From the NCBI RefSeq assembly GCF_017654505.1, contig NC_054555.1:248001-312000 (forward strand): DNA of 64,000 nucleotides, in the 5' to 3' direction. This stretch comes from Polyodon spathula. Its lineage: Eukaryota; Chordata; Actinopteri; Acipenseriformes; Polyodontidae. Shown here in pieces: positions 1 to 14,449 of this stretch; the first letter of the stretch is position 1; each line of letters opens with the position of its first letter. The notes beneath the pieces are model-generated. The model did not search any database. It was given only the letters and a program-made list of their open reading frames with translations, and was not told where the DNA came from. A program made the translations under genes and the position numbers.

Positions 1-86
1 ATCACTTGGAGTTTGATTTTTTTTAACATGTTATTATGAAGCGAAGCCAAAACCAAAAATGAAGCGCCAAGTCCTGGAAAAACTGA

Positions 87-752
<666 letters not shown>

Positions 753-3700
753 GTGCCTCGGTGCTGAATAACAATCTTGTGATAACATTAAAGGAAAGCT
801 TCCTCCCAATGATTTCTATCTGTCCTTTACCTTTCTAATCTATTCTGACTCCAACCAGACAGGACTCGCTTTGATCTTGAGAACAAACTATTTTCCAATG
901 TGTCGGGGGCCAGCTTCTTAGCATGGTCTCATCTCCTTCCATTACATGAGAAAGTCATGCTGTTCCTCAAGTGAAATCCTACCCGGCCTATTCATTCTCA
1001 TTGTGATCTGCAGCTGGTGCTCCAGCCAGGACAAGGGGCAATGTGGACTCTATCTGCTTGAGGCTCAATAGACTGGCTGCTATAGGCAAGCTCACTTGAA
1101 AGACTTGCTTTCTAGGGATGCAAACATTTCAAATGTGTGATTGAATAGGTCCTGAGGCTAAAAAAGACTGCGACCAAGTTGGTAAAACATCCACACGTCT
1201 TTGAAAAGCTCACAAGTTATATATAAAACAGTGTAAGAAAGCTAACTAATTCTAACTAATTCGTGATTTTTGTTTTGTTATTCACATGAAAATGACACAA
1301 ACCCCCCCGACCAGGATGCATGATTACACCCCGACTCTAGCTGCAGTGGAAACCCTTGAGAGATCCTGCACTGTGTAGATGTGGCAGACCTGCCCTGTAC
1401 CTGCACAGCTGATCTAGCCTTTGTTGTTTAATCACAGGGGGCATGGCTAACCCACACTGATGTCTGAATAGCATGAATGCCGCACTCTCTCTTCATAAAA
1501 CCCTCTGAAAGGAGGACCAGGACAGCATTGTGTTACAGTTAGTAAGCCATGTCCTGTAGCCCTCAATATGAGTATTCCATGGGGTGTTCACTAGAATTTT
1601 ATCTTCTCTGGCTTCATTGTTGACAGTGCTTCACATCATGAGGACTTCATCTTCTCTGGCTTCACTGGTGATGGCACCTCACATCATGAGAACTTCATCT
1701 TCTCTGGCTTCGCTGGTGATGGCTCCTCATATCATGAGTCACTAAGAAGGGTACTTTATGCTATCAGTGTTCCACGCACCATGTGATCTGCTATTTTATG
1801 AAACGTTACATGGCATTGTGGATCACATTTAGCATCATTAAGATAAAGTATAAATCCAGGAGTCAGCAGGCAGGAAGTGAAACAATAGCTGTTTAAAGAA
1901 GCTTGCAGTCCAGATGTGGCAAGGTGCATCTGAACAGGGAGACAGATTTATAGCTTTCTCTCTAATGAGGTAACATCCTTTTCACTCAAATACTTCCAGC
2001 ACATTCTCCACCACATGTGAAAGAACAGGAAGCAGCAGTTTAAAAAAATACAAAAATAAGTAAACCACAAGAAATGTATTCATTGTTTCTCAGTGGGATA
2101 AGCAACATGACACGGCTCAAATAGTAAACTGAAGGTCAGGGGTCAGGGGACGGGCTCTGTTTTTATATTAAAAAGAATTTCCATCAACGTGATGGCAGGT
2201 TAAACTGCTGTGTTACATGAACGCTTGTCTTTAGAAAGCTCCAGCAGCTTCCTCTGTTAAAACATGAAGACTGAATGGAGGAAGCTGAGCTCGACTCTCT
2301 TGCACCATATTTATACATTTTAAAAGACATGTCTGTCTTTTATCCTTTTGATATGATTTTTTTTTTCCTTTCCTTAGTTTTCTTAGAAATGTGTCATCTC
2401 TGCAGTGAATTGTGGGATTGTAGTCCTGGGCAAGGCGTTATCTCTAACTAAACCGGACAAAGAAATACATATCCCAGTGTCCTCAGCGGTATCGTGTGTT
2501 ACACTGAAATTACTCTGCAGATACTAATTCATTCAAAGTGCTTGGACCAGCACTGAACTGCAATGCAATTCTGAGTGTATTGGTTTATTATGTGTCATGC
2601 TAATTCTGCAGCTCTTACACATTTGGGTTTCCCAGCCTGGTGAAGCACACTGTTGTGATTTAGCAGTGATAGAAATGCCTGTTGATGTCAGAAGACTCCA
2701 GGAGCCCAGCTGGGTGATGACTAAACTCCCAGTTGCATTTCATTGAAAGTGATGTAATCCTCTGCTCCAGGGCAGGCCGCTCTGTTATTATCTGGACTCC
2801 TTGTTCATTAATCCAACGCCAAGCAGCCCAATGACAGGATTCCCACCTTCTCCCAGCTGCTCTAACCTGGCAGCTGATTTAAGAGAGCTTCCTGGCTTGG
2901 TATGTAAACCCATTTCCCCCAGGAATGTATAAGCAAGCCATAAAGAAACGGATTTGAGGGCCCAGTCACAAAGACAGATTGTACCATAACCCTCTTTCTG
3001 TGCGTGTCTCAGCTTCAGTGGATGAACTCCACTCAGGCTCCCAGGGTAATTGATGGTGCGCACTGTTACAGATTGCAAAGCGACAGGCCGTAGATTCCAA
3101 GTGGCGTGTTTAAAGTTTTAAACACATTATTTACATTATCTATTGAAGCAGAGGGCATTTGGTAAGAACTGACTGCTTTCACTGCAAAAAAAGAGCCCAA
3201 TTTCTACATGACTTTCAAGAGGCGATCTCTTGAAGCCCTCGGAAGTGTATGCAGTTTCTGTAGTGCCTCTACGCATCAATTCCATTCTGTTTATTTTTGA
3301 TGTCTTTGTTTTTTAAATGATGAGAGATAGGTTACTATGTATGTAGTGGATATCATCGATACACTTGAACCAGTGAGTCAGGTTTCAATAGGAATTGCCT
3401 GGTATAACAGCACTATCCAGCCCCTGTGTGTGGCGAGTGCACAGAATTCACTAAATTGCATCCAGGTCCACAGCTGGCAATAGCCAGGAACAGGGTGGTT
3501 TATCATGCAGAGCAAATAAGTGACATGGGTGAGGAATGTAAGCTCTAAGGAAAGGAGGGCATTAGAACAAAATAGACAATCTAGAGGCACTCAGACACCA
3601 CATGTGCATCACAGAGGACCACATCTGTATTGAGTTGTACATCTGTATGAGACTGAGCAAGGGAAGGGACAGACCCTGCTGGATGAACCATGGAATAGAA

Positions 3701-3790
3701 GCCATAAAAGCTACATTCTCAAAGCTATTTACTCCAAAAAAAAAAAAAAACTCCCAAAAAAATGACAACCAAAAGACAATTGATTGAGGG
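753..3790. other. Gene-free flank; short 48-bp tandem at 1601-1738
   Basis: I see no exon with recognisable protein similarity. The only structure is a 48-bp unit at 1601-1738, repeated about 2.9 times, starting ATCTTCTCTGGCTTC at 1601, 1649 and 1697. Otherwise it is unremarkable AT-rich DNA. Confidence 0.5.
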
Positions 3791-3814
3791 GAGGATGAGT
3801 TTCTTAATCGTGTT

Positions 3815-4040
3815 CGAATTGGAATTGGAATTGGAAATGAAATTGGAACTGGAACTACAACTGGAACTGGAACTGGAACTGGAACTGGCATTAGAACTGG
3901 TATTGGAATTGGAACTGGTATTGGAATTAGAACTGGTAGAGGAATTGGAATTGGAACTGTTATTGGAATTAGAACTGGAACTGGAGCTGGTATTGGAATT
4001 GGAATTGGAAATGTAATTTAAATTGGAATTAGTATTGGTA
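3815..4040. repeat. (GGAACT/GGAATT)n hexanucleotide repeat
   Basis: Alternating GGAACT and GGAATT hexamers, with some trinucleotide slips. The frame reads Leu-Glu repeats on plus and Pro-Val/Pro-Ile on minus; neither is a credible protein. A small (TTC)n tract follows at about 4513-4548. Confidence 0.9.
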
Positions 4041-5261
4041 TTTTTGATGGAAATACAATCTGGAGTAAATAGCTTTGAGAAGCTATCCCTCTGTTACCGT
4101 AGGATTCTAATATGCTGGGATATCAATTCTCTGATCACTTTGTTATCTTGCAATGCTTTTATACTAATGTTTGCAGACTAGGTGCGCATTCATATATTTT
4201 AATGGTTTGATTTTCTTATGCATCGCAAGGGTCATGTGTTAGCAAGGCTGCAGTAAAAAAAAAACTTTAGCAGTGGTGTCTGTTTTTTCTCACTAGCGAG
4301 CCCCCAGAGTGGAGCAGACGTGGAGAAGCCAAAGAATGGGAAAGCTTTGCAAGCAGGCCCAGTGGCTGCTCCTCACAGATCCTCAGACAGGCTGTGGAAG
4401 GAGCCCCTGCACCAGTGAAACTCTACAGAGAGCAAAGAGGGCACCAGAAAGGGGGCCAGGGGTCATATTTAAAATCATACAGAACTTCTTCGGCAGGATA
4501 AGAATGTGAAGACTTTCTTCTTCTTCTTCTTCTTCTTCTTCATCTTCTTAGTCATTGTATTGTGATGCAGGCTTTGCAGTCTATCTGTCAGTCTTGATAG
4601 TATAGTATACATTCTGTATATTCATGCACAGCCCTGTTGGTAAAATAATTGAAGTGATTTGGTTTAAACAAGAGGCTGATCATGCAAACTCTACACAATA
4701 ATCCATTATAAATGGCTGCCGTTATCGTGGAACTCAGTTTACAACCGTTCTTCTGGCTGCTCACTCTCCATTACTACACCAGCAGTTCAGGCTGCTTTTA
4801 CCTTAAGGGGAGTGATTCCATTTCCTTCCAGACGAGAGCTGAAGTCTCTGGGGTCCAGTCTGGGAGGTGTCATTCCTTCTGTGCGCAGCGTCTTTGCAAA
4901 CAGAAACAATGCTGGTATATTTGCTTACCCAGGTAAGTGCTTTTCCAATGGGCACAGATCCTGTGTCCTTTGTTTGTGTTTCTCATGTCTGTTCTGTGCG
5001 CAGTGTGCTGCTGAGCAATGTTTATCGAAATGGCCTGAGCACGTTTATGGCAGGACTAGGAGTTGCTTCTATTTCTTTTTTTGTCCACGGTCTAACACAG
5101 GTGAGCTCATTTCTGAGGTTATCTCCCACGGGCTTCATAGCGGAGGGGAGATAATTTGGTCGACGGGAGCTCAGAGGCAGGTCAGAATCGGTGCGATTAC
5201 TCCGTCAGGGATCCCGTGTACACAGACAATAGAGAGGTACAGTCAGAGGGTCAAAGATAGG

Positions 5262-5979
5262 AAAGAAGAGCTGGAGGAAAGGGTTAGGGTTAAGAACAAA
5301 GAGCTGGAGGAAAAGGTTAGGGTTAGGAACGAAGAGCTGGAGGAAAGGGTTAGGGTTAGGAACGAAGAGCTGGAGGAAAGGGTTAGGGTTAGGAACGAAG
5401 AGCTGGAGGAAAGGGTTAGGGTTAGAGCTGAAGAGCTGGAGGAAAGGGTTAGGGTTAGAGCTGAAGAGCTGGAGGAAAGGGTTAGGGTGAAGAGCTGGAG
5501 GAAAGGGTTAGGGTTAGGAATGAAGAGCTGGAGGAAAGGGTTAGGGTTAGGAATGAAGAGCTGGAGGAAAGGGTTAGGGTTAGGAACGAAGAGCTGGAGG
5601 AAAGGGTTAGGGTTAGGAACGAAGAGCTGGAGGAAAGGGTTAGGGTTAGGAATGAAGAGCTGGAGGGAAGGGTTAAGGTTAGGGTTAGGAATGAAGAGCT
5701 GGAGGAAAGGGTTAGGGTTAGGAATGAAGAGCTGGAGGAAAGGGTTAGGGTTAGGAACGAAGAGCTGGAGGAAAGGGTTAGGGTTAGGAACGAAGAGCTG
5801 GAGGAAAGGGTTAGGGTTAGGAACGAAGAGCTGGAGGAAAGGGTTAGGGTTAGGAATGAAGAGCTGGAGGAAAGAGTTAGGGTTAGGAACGAAGAGCTGG
5901 AGGAAAGGGTTAGGGTTAGGGTTAGGAATGAAGAGCTGGAGGAAAGGGTTAGGGTTAGGAATGAAGAGCTGGAGGGAAG
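5262..5979. repeat. 33-bp minisatellite with telomere-like TTAGGG pairs
   Basis: About 21 copies of a 33-bp unit made of GAAGAGCTGGAGGAAAGG followed by GTTAGGGTTAGG. Variants are AACGAAG/AATGAAG and one extra TTAGGG near 5910-5935. The unit is a multiple of 3, so a long frame passes through with Glu/Leu/Arg codons. No gene is supported. Confidence 0.93.
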
Positions 5980-6605
5980 TAGCCCTTTACAAATTAGATA
6001 CAGGCAGTCTGTTAATATGTGTAATGGGCAGTGCTGTGTGATGCACCGAATTCTGTTCCCTGTCGGTGAGATGAGACGAGGTTAAAAGCACCATAAACAC
6101 GAACGCAGACTAGTCCGAATCTTTTGCACAGTGCTTAAGATGCTTGCTTGTTTTTTTTACCTAAACTTTTAGTTTTTAGTTTTTTTTCAGTAATCTTGTG
6201 TTAATAACATGCCAAACCGACTAATTATGACTATAAAACAAGTAAGAGGTGGACAGCAAACAGCTGGCTGTGGTAGAGCTCTCCATGCACAGCCTTGCAG
6301 TCACTAGCTTATTAAAACTGAGGCGACACATCCAGAGCTTTCACTGCAGCCCTCAGCATGCAATATGAGAACCTTGTGTGCAAGCTCTGCTTAAACTCAG
6401 GGGAGCAAAACCCAAACTGAGATTTTCTGTCTTTCTTTACATTGTGTTAAACATTTCACAAGAAACACCTACAGAGCAAAGCAAAAAAAGACTTGGCCAA
6501 TAAATGTAGAAAGTGAACCCTCATGAATGTGGAATTGACTGTACGACAGTTTGCTGATCCCAGGTCCTCATGCCCTTATAAACATCTCCTCTAGCCATGC
6601 TCCAG
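5980..6605. other. Unique sequence, nothing recognised
   Basis: Plain AT-rich sequence between two minisatellites; no exon, RNA gene or element recognised. Confidence 0.4.
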
Positions 6606-7062
6606 CTTGTAGCTCAGCCCTGTGTTAGGAGCCCTGCTCAGCCTGGCCTCTCCTGCATTCACTGTGCTTGTAGCTCACCCCTGTGTTAGGAGCCCTGCTC
6701 AGCCTGGCCTCTCCTGCATTCACTGTGCTTGTAGCTCACCCCTGTGTTAGGAGCCCTGCTCAGAGTGGCCTCTCCTGCATTCACTGTGCTTGTAGCTCAC
6801 CCCTGTGTTAGGAGCCCTGCTCAGCCTGGCCTCTCCTGCATTCACTGTGCTTGTAGCTCACCCCTGTGTTAGAAGCCCTGCTCAGCCTGGCCTCTCCTGC
6901 ATTCACTGTGCTTGTAGCTCACCCCTGTGTTAGGAGCCCTGCTCAGCCTGGCCTCTCCTGCATTCACTGTGCTTGTAGCTCACCCCTGTGTTAGGAGCCC
7001 TGCTCAGCCTGGCCTCTCCTGCATTCACTGTGCTTGTAGCTCACCCCTGTGTTAGAAGCCCT
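6606..7062. repeat. 61-bp minisatellite, about 7.5 copies
   Basis: The unit begins CTTGTAGCTCACCCCTGTG and ends CTGCATTCACTGTG. Copies are offset by exactly 61 bases and nearly identical; differences are single bases such as GGAGCC/GAAGCC. Confidence 0.93.
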
Positions 7063-9754
7063 AACTAACCCTTGTATTTACACCTGGTTTGAAACCATGT
7101 GTTTCAGATCTCCAGTGTCTTCATTGACCTCCTATTGATTCAGGACATTCACTATGCTAACATTGTTAACCCCCTGTGATAAAAGCTAATCGAGTACACA
7201 GGAGGGTCATTGATATTGATTATATATGATGTGGTCTGATATGTAATCCACTGCACAGGATCGGTGTGAGTCTGTCGAGATTCTGTGCTTTACTAAAACA
7301 ACTGCAATATTCAGACAAACATATGTTAATTGTAACAAAGTAATGATGCACTGTAGAGTAAGTGTCTGTGTATTATTGATTACAGTCATTTTATTTTGGT
7401 TCTATATTACAGTGTTTAGCATAGTTCCAGAGGCAGAGCGAGGGCTCCAGTCTACCTTATTAATGGGAACCCCTATTTATCTTCCATCACTATTACACAC
7501 AGTGGTGCTGAATTGAGAAACACTGAAAGAAACTTCTCTGTTACTGTCCCGTCCGTTTCTTGTGTTTGAAACTTCACTTTGTAATGTGCAGATATTTGAA
7601 AGACAGCAATGCCAGGTTGCTGCTGTTTCCTGGTATTTAATCTCTTCTCGTTCTGTAGTTCAAATTCGCTCTGATGGTTGCAATGAGACCATGTGACCTG
7701 CAGCCCTTCATCCTTGCTTTATAATAGTGACACATTGTGAATAAACATGAAAAGAGCACGTGAAGATCAGGTCCATTCAGGGGACCAGTTATAATGATAC
7801 TGAAGCCACAAAGAAAAGGGCTTTGAAAGCATTGGCTAGTGCTCTTATAAGAGGAGTTTAACATGTGGATACATTTACCCACATTCATTTCCAATAAAGG
7901 CGGTATTTTACTGTATCTCATTGGGTAGAATATGTGTACACTGAAATTTCAACACACAGATACAATCTAGGTAACATTTCCTTTTACTGTATACTGGAAA
8001 AACAGTTGAACAAGTATCACTCACACTACGAATATTCTGTTAAGCACCGGTTCCTGTCTTAGACCAGGTTTGATCAACCTTAAAATTACTCAACTCCCCT
8101 TTTTTAAATGTTACACAAGCACAAAATAAAATATCTTGTCATTTCTTGTTTTAACATTTTCAAGCGCTTTGACACCAAGCACAATAAACAGTAAAACAAA
8201 AACAAAACAAAGAACCCAAAAAGGGTCTCTGTAGGTCTGCCCTGTCTTATACAACAGGGACCCTGAACCCTGAATCTCAACTCAAACCACAGTCCTCCCT
8301 TGGGGGGAATCAGCGCTGTGCTGCTGGTGGTCTGGATCTCAACACAGCAGAGCCAAGGATTTGCATTCAGTCTGCTGGGAGATTGCTCCTCCTAGCCCTT
8401 AGACCCTGATATCTCAGAGGGCTTCGTTCCAGACTCCCAGCATCCAGCGTGCAGAGTATAAATGAACTGCAGAGCGTGCAGGGCTCGGATAGCCTCCTTT
8501 CAACTGAAAACAAGCACTGGGGTTTGTATGGACAACTGCCACTTTCTCTAAACCCCTGTACAACAGCTCAGTGCACTGCTGTAAGATGCCATGCTTAAAG
8601 GCAGCAGGTGGATCCCAGGCTAATTGCACAGAACTGCACAGTAGGTGCAAAACCAGAGACAAGAAGGGCAGAATAAGGGTCAGACGTCTCGTGAGTGGTC
8701 AAGTCATATTGCTAGATAAGAACTCTTCTTTATAGAACCTCCAAACAGGGATGCAGAGAAACGCTTGTCAAAGAATTGAACTTGTTTCTTTCAGCAGCTA
8801 GCCCTCCCTATGTTTAATAGATTTAATGAACACCGTGGTAAGTAGCCTAATATAACCAATAATGAGACTCGTAATTACACAAAAGGGAAGAAGGCTGAAA
8901 TGTATGTGACTATGAATATTTAACATTTAGTTAAAAAAAATAGGGGGCGGGAGCAGGGCGGTTACACAACAATACATTTATTCCAAAACACACAATACAA
9001 AAGATTCAATGTTGTCTGTCCTTAATAACCAAACTGGGGAGAATCAATTATACATTACATCCCTAACGGCATTCTGGTATATAAACGTTTATACGTACGA
9101 CATGAGAGGAAGTAATCATGCAGCTGGCTCTTTGATATGTATATATATAATTCAAACAAAAACTTTTAAAAAAATCCCGAAAAGAATAACAGACGTAATT
9201 AGAAAAACTTATTTTTTTTAACATGTCCAAGATGTTTTTATGACCTATTTGTGTTGCGGCTGCGGCATCGTGTGAGGGTTGAAATGTAACATTCCTGCCA
9301 GCTTTTTTCTGTTTCTTTCCCTCAGCATTGCCTCATCTGTTTACAAATCAAAGCCATTAAACTGAACGGGAGGCGCTGCTTTATGCTGGTGAAGAGGCAA
9401 AGCGCGGTGGGAAGGTATGAGCGATTCCGATCTGGAGAACAAGCGGTTTAATTAGCACAGCAGTTTTTTAAAACGTTTGAAGCATGTGTCTATAAGACAA
9501 GAAGGCGAATAAGAGAGTAAGATAAAACAGCTGAAGAGAATCAGTAAGTACACGTAAAAACTGCATTTACAGCGGCAAAGCATCTAATGCGTTACAAGCG
9601 AGCAACAGCCTGCTATTTGTAGTAGGATCGTTTTAATAGACTATAGACAGTAGCGGTCTAATGAAATTATCTAAAAAGACGACGGGATTCATTTTGACAT
9701 CATAGAGACATCAGACCTGCTTTGTTTTTTAGTATTCGCACAGTGTTTATGCCA
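7063..9754. other. Gene-free upstream flank of HAND1
   Basis: No coding exon recognised on either strand. It could hold distal HAND1 enhancers, but I cannot identify one from sequence alone. Confidence 0.4.

Positions 9755-9834
<80 letters not shown>
9755..9834. repeat. (AAT)n microsatellite
   Basis: About 26 uninterrupted AAT units. Confidence 0.95.
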
Positions 9835-9836
<2 letters not shown>

Positions 9837-10355
9837 CGTATTCCTTAATAAGATTCATATAATGGATAGCAATTTGTTCATTGTAAAGTCGATTTTTCTC
9901 TATACATCTTAAGCGTGTAAGACCTATATATTAACCGTTATTTTTGGACACGTCCATTAAAAAACAATGAACATGCCTCAGTGTATTCCCAGTGACAAAT
10001 ATCCGATTGCTTTATTTCATGTTAACCGCAGACATTAACAGAACAGACAGTAAAACATTTTGAAACGTGCAGTAATGTAAGCAGTGGCGGGTAGAACCCT
10101 TTTTATGGAATCGCTGTGTAACTGGAATCTGACAGCCGCTGATTTACAGCTATATTTAGATAAGACCTGCAGTAAATGGGTTCTAAATAGACTCCGTGTC
10201 ATGTAATATGACAGGATGATGTTTCAGGCCGGTACAGATAAGCAGAGACTGTGTATCCAGCGGTGAGGAATGCTGCTTCATTGAGGTGCGTGAGAATTAA
10301 CAATACACACGGCTTTCGTGAGAAGCGAGGTGATCAAACCACAAACGGCCCTCTC

Positions 10356-13300
10356 TTCAAATAGTAAAGAAGAGTCTCACACTGGTATAGCCGGCTGCAC
10401 TCTATCTAACTTCAAATAGTAAAGAAGAGTCTCACACTGGTATAGCCGGCTGCACTCCATCTAACTTCAAATAGTAAAGAAGAGTCTCACACTGGTATAG
10501 CCGGCTGCACGCTATCTAACTTCAAATAGTAAAGAAGAGTCTCACACTGGTATAGCCGGCTGCACTCTATCTAACTTCAAATAGTAAAGAAGAGTCTCAC
10601 ACTGGTATAGCCGGCTGCACTCTATCTAACTTCAAATAGTAAAGAAGAGTCTCACACTGGTATAGCCGGCTGCACTCTATCTAACTTCAAATAGTAAAGA
10701 AGAGTCTCACACTGGTATAGCCGGCTGCACTCTATCTAACTTCAAATAGTAAAGAAGAGTCTCACACTGGTATAGCCGGCTGCACTCTATCTAACTTCAA
10801 ATAGTAAAGAAGAGTCTCACACTGGTATAGCCGGCTGCACTCTATCTAACTTCAAATAGTAAAGAAGAGTCTCACACTGGTATAGCCGGCTGCACTCTAT
10901 CTAACTTCAAATAGTAAAGAAGAGTCTCACACTGGTATAGCCGGCTGCACTCTATCTAACTTCAAATAGTAAAGAAGAGTCTCACACTGGTATAGCCGGC
11001 TGCACTCTATCTAACTTCAAATAGTAAAGAAGAGTCTCACACTGGTATAGCCGGCTGCACTCTATCTAACTTCAAATAGTAAAGAAGAGTCTCACACTGG
11101 TATAGCCGGCTGCACTCTATCTAACTTCAAATAGTAAAGAAGAGTCTCACACTGGTATAGCCGGCTGCACTCTATCTAACTTCAAATAGTAAAGAAGAGT
11201 CTCACACTGGTATAGCCGGCTGCAGCCGGCTGCACTCTATCTAACTTCAAATAGTAAAGAAGAGTCTCACACTGGTATAGCCGGCTGCACTCTATCTAAC
11301 TTCAAATAGTAAAGAAGAGTCTCACACTGGTATAGCCGGCTGCACTCTATCTAACTTCAAATAGTAAAGAAGAGTCTCACACTGGTATAGCCGGCTGCAC
11401 TCTATCTAACTTCAAATAGTAAAGAAGAGTCTCACACTGGTATAGCCGGCTGCACTCTATCTAACTTCAAATAGTAAAGAAGAGTCTCACACTGGTATAG
11501 CCGGCTGCACTCTATCTAACTTCAAATAGTAAAGAAGAGTCTCACACTGGTATAGCCGGCTGCACTCTATCTAACTTCAAATAGTAAAGAAGAGTCTCAC
11601 ACTGGTATAGCCGGCTGCACTCTATCTAACTTCAAATAGTAAAGAAGAGTCTCACACTGGTATAGCCGGCTGCACTCTATCTAACTTCAAATAGTAAAGA
11701 AGAGTCTCACACTGGTATAGCCGGCTGCACTCTATCTAACTTCAAATAGTAAAGAAGAGTCTCACACTGGTATAGCCGGCTGCACTCTATCTAACTTCAA
11801 ATAGTAAAGAAGAGTCTCACACTGGTATAGCCGGCTGCACTCTATCTAACTTCAAATAGTAAAGAAGAGTCTCACACTGGTATAGCCGGCTGCACTCTAT
11901 CTAACTTCAAATAGTAAAGAAGAGTCTCACACTGGTATAGCCGGCTGCACTCTATCTAACTTCAAATAGTAAAGAAGAGTCTCACACTGGTATAGCCGGC
12001 TGCACTCTATCTAACTTCAAATAGTAAAGAAGAGTCTCACACTGGTATAGCCGGCTGCACTCTATCTAACTTCAAATAGTAAAGAAGAGTCTCACACTGG
12101 TATAGCCGGCTGCACTCTATCTAACTTCAAATAGTAAAGAAGAGTCTCACACTGGTATAGCCGGCTGCACTCTATCTAACTTCAAATAGTAAAGAAGAGT
12201 CTCACACTGGTATAGCCGGCTGCACTCTATCTAACTTCAAATAGTAAAGAAGAGTCTCACACTGGTATAGCCGGCTGCACTCTATCTAACTTCAAATAGT
12301 AAAGAAGAGTCTCACACTGGTATAGCCGGCTGCACTCTATCTAACTTCAAATAGTAAAGAAGAGTCTCACACTGGTATAGCCGGCTGCACTCTATCTAAC
12401 TTCAAATAGTAAAGAAGAGTCTCACACTGGTATAGCCGGCTGCACTCTATCTAACTTCAAATAGTAAAGAAGAGTCTCACACTGGTATAGCCGGCTGCAC
12501 TCTATCTAACTTCAAATAGTAAAGAAGAGTCTCACACTGGTATAGCCGGCTGCACGCTATCTAACTTCAAATAGTAAAGAAGAGTCTCACACTGGTATAG
12601 CCGGCTGCACTCTATCTAACTTCAAATAGTAAAGAAGAGTCTCACACTGGTATAGCCGGCTGCACGCTATCTAACTTCAAATAGTAAAGAAGAGTCTCAC
12701 ACTGGTATAGCCGGCTGCACTCTATCTAACTTCAACTTCAAATAGTAAAGAAGAGTCTCACACTGGTATAGCCGGCTGCACTCTATCTAACTTCAAATAG
12801 TAAAGAAGAGTCTCACACTGGTATAGCCGGCTGCACTCTATCTAACTTCAAATAGTAAAGAAGAGTCTCACACTGGTATAGCCGGCTGCACGCTATCTAA
12901 CTTCAAATAGTAAAGAAGAGTCTCACACTGGTATAGCCGGCTGCACGCTATCTAACTTCAAATAGTAAAGAAGAGTCTCACACTGGTATAGCCGGCTGCA
13001 CTCTATCTAACTTCAAATAGTAAAGAAGAGTCTCACACTGGTATAGCCGGCTGCACTCTATCTAACTTCAAATAGTAAAGAAGAGTCTCACACTGGTATA
13101 GCCGGCTGCACTCTATCTAACTTCAAATAGTAAAGAAGAGTCTCACACTGGTATAGCCGGCTGCACTCTATCTAACTTCAAATAGTAAAGAAGAGTCTCA
13201 CACTGGTATAGCCGGCTGCACTCTATCTAACTTCAAATAGTAAAGAAGAGTCTCACACTGGTATAGCCGGCTGCACTCTATCTAACTTCAAATAGTAAAG

Positions 13301-14020
13301 AAGAGTCTCACACTGGTATAGCCGGCTGCACGCTATCTAACTTCAAATAGTAAAGAAGAGTCTCACACTGGTATAGCCGGCTGCACTCTATCTAACTTCA
13401 AATAGTAAAGAAGAGTCTCACACTGGTATAGCCGGCTGCACGCTATCTAACTTCAAATAGTAAAGAAGAGTCTCACACTGGTATAGCCGGCTGCACTCTA
13501 TCTAACTTCAAATAGTAAAGAAGAGTCTCACACTGGTATAGCCGGCTGCACTCTATCTAACTTCAAATAGTAAAGAAGAGCACGCTATCTAACTCACACT
13601 GGTATAGCCGGCTGCACTCTATCTAACTTCAAATAGTAAAGAAGAGTCTCACACTGGTATAGCCGGCTGCACTCTATCTAACTTCAAATAGTAAAGAAGA
13701 GTCTCACACTGGTATAGCCGGCTGCACTCTATCTAACTTCAAATAGTAAAGAAGAGTCTCACACTGGTATAGCCGGCTGCACGCTATCTAACTTCAAATA
13801 GTAAAGAAGAGTCTCACACTGGTATAGCCGGCTGCACGCTATCTAACTTCAAATAGTAAAGAAGAGTCTCACACTGGTATAGCCGGCTGCACGCTATCTA
13901 ACTTCAAATAGTAAAGAAGAGTCTCACACTGGTATAGCCGGCTGCACGCTATCTAACTTCAAATAGTAAAGAAGAGTCTCACACTGGTATAGCCGGCTGC
14001 ACTCTATCTAACTTCAAATA
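10356..14020. repeat. 55-bp minisatellite, about 66 copies
   Basis: A near-perfect 55-bp unit (TTCAAATAGTAAAGAAGAG, then CTCACACTGGTATAGCCGG and CTGCACTCTATCTAAC) repeated for 3.67 kb. The main variant is CTCTATC versus CGCTATC. Three rearranged units are visible: a short GCAGCCGGCTGC duplication near 11221, a CTTCAACTTCAA slip near 12730, and a scrambled unit near 13578-13600. Several frames contain stops, so it is not coding. Confidence 0.96.
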
Positions 14021-14142
14021 CTAGGTCTTTATAAATACTGTGCATTGCACACCGGGCAGCACCGTCATAGTCTTGACTGGAAATATACAGCAATGTGGAC
14101 ACATATAGAGCAGTGATTTATATGCCATGAAAAGCTCTGGGG

Positions 14143-14336
14143 GGAGAATTTCAACTTTCGCTCACTAATCAGTGGTACAGAAATAATAGGCACTCATGCT
14201 GTGAGAAAACGTGAGACCACTTTATGCTTTAATTAGGCATCTTAAATAACTTCTGAAAAGACTCCTGCATTTTATTATGTGCGGCTATGCGTTCCTTTTC
14301 TCGTTCCATTTTATATTAATTGCACATGTGTCCTAA
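14143..14336 (+). repeat. Interspersed repeat, copy 1 (second copy at 53932-54116)
   Basis: About 190 bases are clearly homologous to 53932-54116: both read AATTT-TTTCGCTCA, then GA(C)CACTTT-TGCTTTAATTA, then CTTCTGAAAAG or CTTCTAAAAAG, then GTTCCTTTTCTC. The family is not recognised. It lies just outside the end of the 55-bp array. Confidence 0.65.
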
Positions 14337-14449
14337 TAAAATCATCAATTAAATTAGACAATGAATGATTTCTCTGGTTTGAGAATGTTCCACGACGTTC
14401 ATTTCCAGCAGTTAGAATGTATAGGCGCTGCAAATCAAGCCAACATAAA

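Noticed and set aside
5262..5979. Authentic telomere end
   Set aside because: TTAGGG pairs are only 12 or so of every 33 bases and lie inside unique sequence on both sides.
4812..6041. 409-codon frame through the TTAGGG-bearing array
   Set aside because: The frame is kept only by the 33-bp unit, and the non-repeat flank has no recognisable domain. The Glu/Leu/Arg pattern mimics a coiled coil by composition.
10356..14020. CRISPR-like direct repeat array
   Set aside because: The 55-bp units abut with no unique spacers, and the window is vertebrate nuclear DNA.
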